From Rikenellaceae bacterium (GTDB taxonomy: Bacteria > Bacteroidota > Bacteroidia > Bacteroidales > UBA932), in contig DOSU01000014.1 of assembly GCA_003513895.1 (NCBI GenBank), positions 31,955 through 41,933 of the forward strand: a DNA stretch of 9,979 nucleotides. The letters are read 5' to 3'. The notes under the pieces were generated by a model. That model had not been told where the DNA came from. It did not search any database and was given only the letters and a program-made list of their open reading frames with translations. The position numbers and the translations under genes were made by a program. This document shows, piece after piece, positions 1-5,888 of the stretch; within the stretch, counting starts at the first letter, position 1, and each line of letters starts with the position of its first letter.

Positions 1-2682
1 TGCAAGCAATAACAACAGATATATGTTTATTATTGCGGCTATAATGCTGGAGGCATCGTTTCTGATTTCGGACTGTCGGGAGAAATATGGTATGTTGGCA
101 ATTGCAATCAGTTTCCCGCTTTCGTTGAAAAGTGGCGCATAGAGCGAATAGTAGCTGAGTTTTGCAATGTTTTCTCTGTTTACAAATTGCTTCTTCTTAT
201 TGTAGACTATCTCCTTGTATGCTTTTGGATTCATTCTGGCGCCAATGAGAAATCTGTCATAAATTTCCGGTTGGGTTGTCCGTAGCAACAAACCATCAGG
301 CCTGTATATATTGATGTCTATCTGAGTATTGTTGGAGAGACGGGTCATTGCATCAAAAAGCCTTATATTGTTGAACTGGGGGTCATTGAACCGTTGTGCA
401 GACTTGCTGTAGTATGAGAGAGTAGACTGCACGGACTGCATCTTCTCTTCCATTTTACTGCGGTTGCTTTCGTTAAAGTAGTTCAGCGAAAACCAAATGC
501 TTCCTGTACCCATTGAAAACAGTGCAAAAACCAGTGACGACAAAATGAGAACAGTAATTTTCCACCGGAACGACTCCTTTGGCACCTTCGGGAAAAACTG
601 TTTGCGCCTTGTTCTTATGAGCCCGAATATCATGAGGGAGTAAAAAAGTACAATGTATGAGAATGTGACAATGTATGGAAACACGCTTCTTTCCGGGCGG
701 CTTATTATTATAATATTTTCAGGTGATGCTTTGTTTACAAAATGTATATACCCGTCTTTTCGCAGAGTCGAATACCCTGTAGCATATATGTCTTCCAGCG
801 TGGTCGAATAGTTATACTTCCCGCTGTAGGAAATCATTCTTAAATTAAGATATTTGGCATAAGAATTACTGGAAGGAATATTCAGGTTGTCCATTTGATT
901 ATGGTCCAGAAGCAGTTCCGGGTATCCGATTGCCTCTTTCATGAATTTTGAATCAAATTCCAGGTATAAATTAAGATCTCCGTTAAACCCGGGAAATTTA
1001 AATACACCCAGATAGCTTATTCTTCCATTGTAGTTGTTCATGAAATAAAAACCGGATTTACTGTACAATGGAATACCAAACCTGGAAATTTCACTGTCGA
1101 AGTATTGACCGCAAGGGAGCGGGGCCATTTCGGAATCAACAATCAGGGGATCGGTTTTCTTACAGATAGTAACCTTCAGATCGTATTTTTGCATCAGGCT
1201 CCAGAAGTACTGTTCTGTGAGTATGTTGGTCACCATCTCGTTGCTTTGGTCAATCTGAATCCACAACGAGAGAACCGGGTCATTTTCAATAAGCTTTTCG
1301 GAACCCCGAAGAATGAGCTCAATATTCAGGTCCCTCTCAACCGACATTTTTGTTGTGAGAACCCTGTTTCTCTCATATTCATTTGAAAATCCAAAGTAAC
1401 TTACTGTTGCCAGCGAATATAAGGATATTAAAGAGATGAAAATCATCATTGGCCTCATCTTTAGAAAAGAGAAGCTAGACCTTTTCTTGATTACCGGCCT
1501 TAAAATCTGGAGTGAAAAGAGCAGGGAGGTAAACAGAAGTGCATACAAAACATATGACAAAATTGTATAGACCGATATTTCATCAATCTTGTAAAGCTCC
1601 AGTACAATATTGGAATTAAGGATGAGAGACTTGAGACTGATATGAATATATGCCATTATTAGAAACGGGGTGGCAATAAATATTCCTTTCATTATCCCTT
1701 TTTTCTTTGGAGATGCTTTTAAAAGAGTAAGTGCAAGACTCTTGCGAATCATAAAAAGCCCGAGAACAACAAGAAATACATACAAGTGATTGATAAGCAA
1801 ATCGGCCATTGAGCCAAACAAACCAAAATCGGCATAAAGATTCGGAGAAAAAAGGTCTATGTTTCCTCCAACATTTTGAGCAAAATATATTGCAAAAAAT
1901 CTTAAAACAGTTAGACCGGCAAAAACAATAAAAAACTGTTTGATCCTTTTTCTGGTCTGCAATTCGCTAAAAAGTGCTGTTATAATGAAAAACAAAGCGA
2001 TCCACCTCAAGGAAGAACCTGCTTCACCTCTGTTGCTGGGAAGGTTCTTAAGAACAGAAAAAAGTACTCCTCCGTTTTTACCCTTGATAATATAGGATTC
2101 ATCCTGAGTTACGGGAACAATTGAAAGACGTTTGCTAAGGGCCAGGTTGGGATTGATTTCGCTTTTTAAAATTGAATTGTCGGAAGGATAGTCTGTTTGG
2201 ACAAGGAGTGCGCTTACAACAGTTATCTGGTTCTTCGTATACATGTTTACAATGTACCAGGCAGAACCCAAACTAAGATATCTTTCAAACTGACCGATGT
2301 ATGCAAGCGGTGTGTTAGAAACACCCCTGCTGGTCAGGTGGTTCAGAGTGTAACCAAAAGGGAAAAAGTCTATATCGTCATTTGATATTGGCAATTGATT
2401 CACCCAGGAATGGAGAGTATCTGAATAGAATTTATAAATTGCCATATCTTCGGGCAATTCAGGGAATTCTAAAAAAATTGAATCTGGAGTTTCTATCGCT
2501 TTCCGTGAGTACTCTTCCAGAACTTGCTGCCTCTTGTGTATTGTACTTTCCAGATTTTTAACCTCTCTGTCCAGAGAGTCGGAGGTGGAAAACTCCATAA
2601 ATGAAATTGCAGCAAGAATGAGCGCTACAATCCACAGGAATGGTGTACGCCATTTTAACATCTTATCAAAATACTCATTCAT
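1..2682 (-). CDS. Large multi-span membrane sensor histidine kinase, N-terminal 894 residues (C-terminus beyond the left edge)
   Basis: The minus strand is open without a stop from an ATG at 2682 to base 1, giving 894 codons. Reading the translation I see about ten hydrophobic segments: residues 15-31, about 225-240, 248-267, 291-311, 331-349, 369-391, 411-433, 667-688, 707-732, and one starting near 880 that is cut by the edge. Between them lie three probable extracytoplasmic regions: about 32-220, beginning with a charged helical stretch, about 434-666, and about 733-878, which resembles a Cache-like sensor. This layout fits the very large (roughly 1200-residue) Bacteroidota sensor kinases, in which the last span is followed by HAMP, HisKA and HATPase domains. 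Those catalytic domains would lie outside the window, so the kinase assignment is inference from the N-terminal part. The start overlaps the rlmH stop by one base (TAATG), suggesting translational coupling. The sigma-54 response regulator at 3740-4903 is the natural partner candidate. Confidence 0.72.
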   Translation of the reverse strand, partial: MNEYFDKMLKWRTPFLWIVALILAAISFMEFSTSDSLDREVKNLESTIHKRQQVLEEYSRKAIETPDSIFLEFPELPEDMAIYKFYSDTLHSWVNQLPISNDDIDFFPFGYTLNHLTSRGVSNTPLAYIGQFERYLSLGSAWYIVNMYTKNQITVVSALLVQTDYPSDNSILKSEINPNLALSKRLSIVPVTQDESYIIKGKNGGVLFSVLKNLPSNRGEAGSSLRWIALFFIITALFSELQTRKRIKQFFIVFAGLTVLRFFAIYFAQNVGGNIDLFSPNLYADFGLFGSMADLLINHLYVFLVVLGLFMIRKSLALTLLKASPKKKGIMKGIFIATPFLIMAYIHISLKSLILNSNIVLELYKIDEISVYTILSYVLYALLFTSLLFSLQILRPVIKKRSSFSFLKMRPMMIFISLISLYSLATVSYFGFSNEYERNRVLTTKMSVERDLNIELILRGSEKLIENDPVLSLWIQIDQSNEMVTNILTEQYFWSLMQKYDLKVTICKKTDPLIVDSEMAPLPCGQYFDSEISRFGIPLYSKSGFYFMNNYNGRISYLGVFKFPGFNGDLNLYLEFDSKFMKEAIGYPELLLDHNQMDNLNIPSSNSYAKYLNLRMISYSGKYNYSTTLEDIYATGYSTLRKDGYIHFVNKASPENIIIISRPERSVFPYIVTFSYIVLFYSLMIFGLIRTRRKQFFPKVPKESFRWKITVLILSSLVFALFSMGTGSIWFSLNYFNESNRSKMEEKMQSVQSTLSYYSKSAQRFNDPQFNNIRLFDAMTRLSNNTQIDINIYRPDGLLLRTTQPEIYDRFLIGARMNPKAYKEIVYNKKKQFVNRENIAKLSYYSLYAPLFNESGKLIAIANIPYFSRQSEIRNDASSIIAAIINIYLLLLLA

Positions 2683-3155
2683 TATCCGTGGTGATATGGT
2701 TCCCCTTTTATTATAGTGAATGCACGATATAGTTGCTCAAGGAAAATAAGCCTTACAAGTTGATGCGAAAAAGTCATTGACGAAAGCGAAAGTTTGTAGT
2801 TTGCCCGTGAATACACCGAATCCGAAAATCCATAAGCACCTCCTGCTACAAATACAACTCCTTTAGTTCCGTAAACTCCCCTCTTTTCCATAAATGAAGC
2901 AAATTCTTCCGATGAGAGACTTCGTCCCTCAATATCGAGCAACACCAATTCGTCCTGCGGTTTTATCTGCTTAAGTATCAAATCTCCCTCTTTTTCCTTT
3001 ATCTCACTTTTACTCAAAGATGATGCCGATTTTAACTCCGGTATCTCAATTCTTTTGTAATCGGAATAGCGCTTTATCCTCTCTTCGTAGAGAGTCATAC
3101 CGGCCAGCAGAGATTTTAAATCTGTTTTACCTACCAACAAAAAAGAGATCTTCAT
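2682..3155 (-). CDS. rlmH: 23S rRNA (pseudouridine1915-N3)-methyltransferase RlmH
   Basis: This 157-residue protein matches the usual RlmH length of about 155. It is a SPOUT-class methyltransferase that uses S-adenosylmethionine to methylate the N3 of pseudouridine 1915 in helix 69 of 23S rRNA on the assembled 70S ribosome. Visible hallmarks are LLDIEGRSLSSEEFA (about 72-86), the trefoil-knot glycine loop VAGGAYG (103-109), the SLSSMTFSHQLVRLIFLEQLYRA stretch (about 123-145), and the C-terminal PYHHG that supplies substrate-binding residues. It is the first gene of a probable two-gene unit, since its stop overlaps the start of the sensor kinase by one base. There is no Shine-Dalgarno site before the ATG at 3155, and a -7-like element lies only 5 bases upstream, so the message may be nearly leaderless. 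Confidence 0.95.
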   Translation of the reverse strand: MKISFLLVGKTDLKSLLAGMTLYEERIKRYSDYKRIEIPELKSASSLSKSEIKEKEGDLILKQIKPQDELVLLDIEGRSLSSEEFASFMEKRGVYGTKGVVFVAGGAYGFSDSVYSRANYKLSLSSMTFSHQLVRLIFLEQLYRAFTIIKGEPYHHG

Positions 3156-3160
3156 AATTA

Positions 3161-3168
3161 CAAAAATA
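3161..3168 (-). promoter_or_regulatory. Bacteroidota-type -7 element upstream of rlmH
   Basis: Read on the minus strand this is TATTTTTG, a full match to the TAnnTTTG -7 consensus of the Bacteroidota primary sigma factor. It ends 5 bases before the rlmH ATG, so transcription would begin almost at the start codon. No convincing -33 TTTG is visible, and the region is AT-rich enough for chance matches. Confidence 0.35.
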
Positions 3169-3210
3169 AGATTATTTTAAGAGAATCATTAATTTAATTA
3201 TCGTGTGTTA

Positions 3211-3226
3211 TGGCTTGATTTTTGCT
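3211..3226 (+). promoter_or_regulatory. Sigma-54 (RpoN) -24/-12 promoter candidate
   Basis: The sequence reads TGGCTTG-N4-TTGCT. The RpoN consensus is TGGCACG-N4-TTGCW, so only two core positions differ (AC replaced by TT). The diagnostic GG (3212-3213) and GC (3224-3225) are separated by exactly 10 bases. With C3225 as -12, the start would fall near 3237, giving a 21-base leader that contains the purine-rich AAAGAAGAGA (3247-3256) before the ATG at 3258. It lies in the only gap upstream of the DUF4783-like gene and points at it. A weaker housekeeping reading, GATTTTTG at 3217-3224 as a 7-of-8 -7 element, overlaps it. Confidence 0.55.
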
Positions 3227-3257
3227 TGCTTAATCTTAAGTAATTTAAAGAAGAGAT

Positions 3258-3656
3258 ATGAGATCGGTTCTTATTTCATTATTAACGATAATCGTTTCAA
3301 CTGCAACTTTTTTCGGACAAAACCGAACTGAGCAGGATGTTTTCGTTCCAATAGCAAAATATATCCAGTCCGGTGATTCTGAAAAACTCTCGGTTTGGTT
3401 GGCCCATAACCTGGAGATCGATGTATTGGGAGATGTGAATGTGTGCAGCAAAGCTCAGGCCAAGCAGATTCTTAAAGAATTCTTTACAAATTATACACCT
3501 AAGAGTTTTGCTATAACATATAGAAGCGGCAAAGCACCAATGAAATATGCAGTCGGTAATCTCAGTGCCGGAGGAGAAAAGTTTCGGGTTACATTGTTTG
3601 TTAAGACCCAGGAGGATGGAAATTTCATCCAACAGTTAAGGATTGAGAAGGAGTAA
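3258..3656 (+). CDS. Small exported DUF4783-like protein
   Basis: The product has 132 residues. It opens with a positively charged residue, then a hydrophobic stretch (about 4-19) and FFGQ, which reads as a Sec signal peptide with cleavage near residue 20-21, so the mature protein of about 112 residues is probably periplasmic. There is no lipobox cysteine; the one cysteine is at 63. The mature part, with VFVPIAKYIQSGDSEKLSVWL near the start and alternating strand-like segments at the end (FRVTLFVKTQ, FIQQLRIE), resembles the Bacteroidota-specific DUF4783 family, probably with an NTF2-like fold, which I recall as often encoded near rlmH. The function is unknown. The ATG follows a purine-rich AAAGAAGAGA. 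A sigma-54-like promoter precedes the gene and two hairpins follow it, so it looks monocistronic. Confidence 0.82.
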   Translation: MRSVLISLLTIIVSTATFFGQNRTEQDVFVPIAKYIQSGDSEKLSVWLAHNLEIDVLGDVNVCSKAQAKQILKEFFTNYTPKSFAITYRSGKAPMKYAVGNLSAGGEKFRVTLFVKTQEDGNFIQQLRIEKE

Positions 3657-3668
3657 CCACTCCTTTTC
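3645..3668 (+). terminator. Hairpin overlapping the stop of the DUF4783-like gene
   Basis: Arms 3645-3654 and 3659-3668 pair over 10 positions (one G-T wobble) around an AACC loop. The TAA stop (3654-3656) sits at the apex, and the T-rich run TTTTCTT begins in the 3' arm. This resembles an intrinsic terminator, or an mRNA 3'-end stabiliser, ahead of the stronger hairpin at 3694-3733. Confidence 0.5.
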
Positions 3669-3693
3669 TTCTCGACATCCTGGAAATTCAATT

Positions 3694-3733
3694 GGGGAGT
3701 GATATTTAAACAATAGTTTGAATATCACTCCCC
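3694..3733. terminator. Strong bidirectional terminator hairpin between convergent genes
   Basis: Arms 3694-3711 and 3716-3733 form an 18-pair stem beginning GGGGAGTGATATT, with a single T-G wobble and an AATA loop. TAAGTTTT follows on the plus strand, and AATTGAATTT on the minus strand. It sits between the 3' ends of the plus-strand DUF4783-like gene and the minus-strand response regulator, only 6 bases after the latter's stop. It probably ends transcription from both sides. Confidence 0.82.
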
Positions 3734-3739
3734 TAAGTT

Positions 3740-4903
3740 TTACCGGAATATCGGTTTTGCATAGGCAACAACATCTGCCTTGGATATTATACTGTTGCTC
3801 AGAATCAGCAATCTCTCCATCACATTTCTCAATTCACGGATATTCCCGGTCCACGGATAAGTGGCAAGTTCGTCTAAAGCCTCTTTGTCAATCGCTCTCA
3901 ATGCCATTCCGCTCTCCTCGCATACCTGTTCGATAAAGTGTTTTGCCAGCAGCGGGATATCTTCAGTTCTCTCTTTTAGAGTAGGTACGTGTATTACAAT
4001 TACACTTAAGCGATGGTAAAGGTCTTCGCGGAATGTTCCGCGGGAAATTTCTTCGTCTATATTCTTGTTTGTTGCTGCAACTACTCTTACCCGAACAATG
4101 ATGTCCTTGTCGCTCCCTACTCTGCTGAGCTTATTTTCCTGAAGAACTCTGAGCACTTTTGCCTGAGCGGCAAGGCTCATATCTCCTATTTCGTCCAGAA
4201 AAAGGGTTCCGCCGTCGGCTTGTTCAAATTTCCCCTTGTGTTGCTTTACAGCCGAAGTAAACGCTCCTTTTTCATGTCCGAACAGTTCACTTTCAATAAG
4301 TTCTCCCGGTATGGCAGCACAATTTACTTCAACGAAGGGCATATTGCTGCGGCTGCTTTTCTCATGAAGCCAGCGGGCAACTAGTTCTTTTCCTGTGCCG
4401 TTTGACCCGGTTATGAGAACTCTTGCATCTGTTGGCGCCACCCGATCTATCATGTCTTTTATCTTGGATATTGCAGGAGAGACACCAACTATTTCGGGAA
4501 TTTTGGATACTTTTTTCTTGAGAATTCTTGTCTCTTTTACAAGTATTGTCTTGTCTGTTGCGTTGCGAAGAGTAATTAATATACGGTTAAGGTCAAGTGG
4601 TTTCTGGATAAAATCGAATGCTCCTTTCTTTATGCATTCAACAGCAGTATCGATTGAACCGTGTCCGGAAATCATAATTACCGATGTATCAATATTTGCT
4701 TCGGCAAGTTTGTCGAGTAATTCCATGCCGTCCATGTTTGGCATCTTGATATCGGAAAAAATTACATCGAAACTGTTTGCTGTTGCAAGCGCCAGTCCCT
4801 CTGCTCCATCCGAAGCAACACTCACTTCGTGGCCCTCAAATTCAAGTATGTCTTTAAGAGTATTTCTGATGCTCTTCTCGTCGTCGATAATCAATAACTT
4901 CAT
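3740..4903 (-). CDS. Sigma-54-activating response regulator (REC-AAA+) lacking a DNA-binding domain
   Basis: This 387-residue protein is of the NtrC family. The receiver domain (about 1-115) has the acidic pair D7-D8, phospho-acceptor D51 in FSDIKMPNMDG, S79 and K101 of QKP. After a linker, the AAA+ domain (about 138-365) has Walker A GSNGTGKE (166-173), the sigma-54-contacting loop as GAFTSA (213-218, usual GAFTGA), Walker B TLFLDEIGD (233-241), the FREDLYHRL arginine-finger region (291-299) and sensor II GNIRELRN (353-360). Only 27 residues follow, so the Fis-type helix-turn-helix normal for this family is absent. The stop is followed at once by a terminator, and I see no frameshifted remnant. 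It probably hydrolyses ATP to open sigma-54 promoters after phosphorylation. The gene lies 9 bases downstream of the Ppx/GppA gene on the same strand. The kinase at 1-2682 is the likeliest partner in view. Confidence 0.93.
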   Translation of the reverse strand: MKLLIIDDEKSIRNTLKDILEFEGHEVSVASDGAEGLALATANSFDVIFSDIKMPNMDGMELLDKLAEANIDTSVIMISGHGSIDTAVECIKKGAFDFIQKPLDLNRILITLRNATDKTILVKETRILKKKVSKIPEIVGVSPAISKIKDMIDRVAPTDARVLITGSNGTGKELVARWLHEKSSRSNMPFVEVNCAAIPGELIESELFGHEKGAFTSAVKQHKGKFEQADGGTLFLDEIGDMSLAAQAKVLRVLQENKLSRVGSDKDIIVRVRVVAATNKNIDEEISRGTFREDLYHRLSVIVIHVPTLKERTEDIPLLAKHFIEQVCEESGMALRAIDKEALDELATYPWTGNIRELRNVMERLLILSNSIISKADVVAYAKPIFR

Positions 4904-4912
4904 TTTTGTATG

Positions 4913-5836
4913 CTATTTATCATTTAATGATTCTGCAATTTCAGTCATGTAACCCTCTTTTAGCGAGTATGAAGACTGGTAGATATCTTTTATACCTGTC
5001 CGTTCAATTATATAGTTAATCAAAACCGATCCGGTTACGATATAATCTACCCGGATTGGGGACATCCCCTTCATCCCGGCTCTCTCGCAACTCACCGATT
5101 TAAGCAGGCTTTCGTGCAGGTTCGATAGAAGATCCATATCAAGTTCGTGTGCAGGAAGGCTTCCGTCGTCTTGAGTATATAAAAGTTCCCTTAGTGTGTC
5201 GAAGGAACCGGAACAGCCAATCAACAATGTCGGTTTGTGTAACCGGCAAGCCTCCCAGAAAGTACTCATACTCTCCTCTATGTAGCGGGTAAGAGAATCT
5301 ACTTCAACTTGTTTAATCGGATCGGAAGGCGGGAACAATTCCTTCAGCCTTACAACTCCAAGGTCATAACTCTCTTTCCAGTAAATTTTATCTTTATCGG
5401 CGATGATAAGTTCGTTGCTTCCGCCGCCAATATCCATTATCAGAACTTTTTCCCTGTAGAGGAGTATAGAATCCCTCACTCCTTTGTAAATCAACTCTGC
5501 TTCTCTGTTTCCGGTGATTATCTCAACTTCTGTCCCAAATTCGTTTTTAATCATCGACAAATATTCCTGTGCGTTTGATGCACCCCTTACTGCAGAAGTG
5601 GCAAATGCCTTGAACACTTCTACTCCTCCAAATTCTTCAGTTGTTTTAAAAATCTCTCTGAATGCATCTCTGGTGGAGTCAAATGCAGCCGGCATCAATA
5701 ACCCTTTTGCAAGCCCTCCTTCTCCAATTTTTGCGGGGATTTTTAATACTTTAATAACAGAACAACTACCTCCGGAAACATCTGCTATTAGTAGATTAAA
5801 CACATTTGTCCCCATGTCCAGGATGGCTACTTTCAT
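4913..5836 (-). CDS. ppx: Ppx/GppA-family phosphatase (exopolyphosphatase / pppGpp phosphohydrolase)
   Basis: The protein has 307 residues with the ASKHA fold of the Ppx/GppA family: phosphate-1 motif LDMGTNVFNLLIADV (6-20), FATSAVRGASN (78-88), ITGNREAELIY (107-117), phosphate-2 motif DIGGGSNELII (135-145), GCSGSFDTL (207-215), the RVDYIVTGSVLI segment (262-273) and the SLKEGYMTE end. Members cleave terminal phosphate from polyphosphate or convert pppGpp to ppGpp, and sequence alone does not separate the two. At about 300 residues it is the short two-domain form without the C-terminal HD-like domain of the E. coli enzymes. I start it at the ATG at 5836; a TTG one codon upstream is possible but less likely. 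It ends 9 bases before the response-regulator start, so the two are probably one operon. Confidence 0.9.
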   Translation of the reverse strand: MKVAILDMGTNVFNLLIADVSGGSCSVIKVLKIPAKIGEGGLAKGLLMPAAFDSTRDAFREIFKTTEEFGGVEVFKAFATSAVRGASNAQEYLSMIKNEFGTEVEIITGNREAELIYKGVRDSILLYREKVLIMDIGGGSNELIIADKDKIYWKESYDLGVVRLKELFPPSDPIKQVEVDSLTRYIEESMSTFWEACRLHKPTLLIGCSGSFDTLRELLYTQDDGSLPAHELDMDLLSNLHESLLKSVSCERAGMKGMSPIRVDYIVTGSVLINYIIERTGIKDIYQSSYSLKEGYMTEIAESLNDK

Positions 5837-5850
5837 CAATATTATTTTTA

Positions 5851-5858
5851 CAAAGATA
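5851..5858 (-). promoter_or_regulatory. Bacteroidota-type -7 element for the ppx-response regulator operon
   Basis: On the minus strand this reads TATCTTTG, a full match to TAnnTTTG, ending 14 bases before the ATG at 5836. It would give a leader of roughly 10 bases. No clear -33 TTTG is visible. Its position in a 52-base divergent gap supports it. Confidence 0.45.
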
Positions 5859-5872
5859 AACTATTTTTTATG

Positions 5873-5880
5873 TATGTTTG
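5873..5880 (+). promoter_or_regulatory. Bacteroidota-type -7 element for the cmk-ispH-priA operon
   Basis: TATGTTTG matches TAnnTTTG in full. It ends 8 bases before the ATG at 5889 and 14 bases before the ATG at 5895. A start near 5884-5886 would leave a very short leader and argues against any upstream cmk start codon. No clear -33 box is visible. It lies back-to-back with the minus-strand element at 5851-5858. Confidence 0.45.
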
Positions 5881-5888
5881 TCTTTAAT

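Noticed and set aside
580..602. TGGCACC resembling a sigma-54 -24 element
   Set aside because: No TTGC follows at the required spacing, and it lies within the sensor-kinase coding region on the opposite strand.
1105..1386. Plus-strand open frame of 93 codons opposite the sensor kinase
   Set aside because: The minus strand is open across the whole region with consistent membrane-protein character, so this is a chance frame.
3188..3198. Short palindrome ATTAA-T-TTAAT upstream of the sigma-54-like site, a possible operator
   Set aside because: It is very AT-rich in an AT-rich gap and easily arises by chance. The local activator has no DNA-binding domain to recognise it.
3614..3630. Near-palindrome around GAAATTTC in the 3' part of the DUF4783-like gene
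   Set aside because: It is inside a coding region, short, without a U-tract, and better explained by codon content.
4395..4952. Plus-strand open frame of 185 codons opposite the response regulator
   Set aside because: It is a serine-rich shadow of the receiver-domain coding strand and has no recognisable motif.
5514..5888. A long in-frame upstream extension of cmk (about 125 codons)
   Set aside because: It is antisense to the well-supported Ppx/GppA gene, its translation has no resemblance to kinase sequence, and it would precede the promoter element at 5873-5880.
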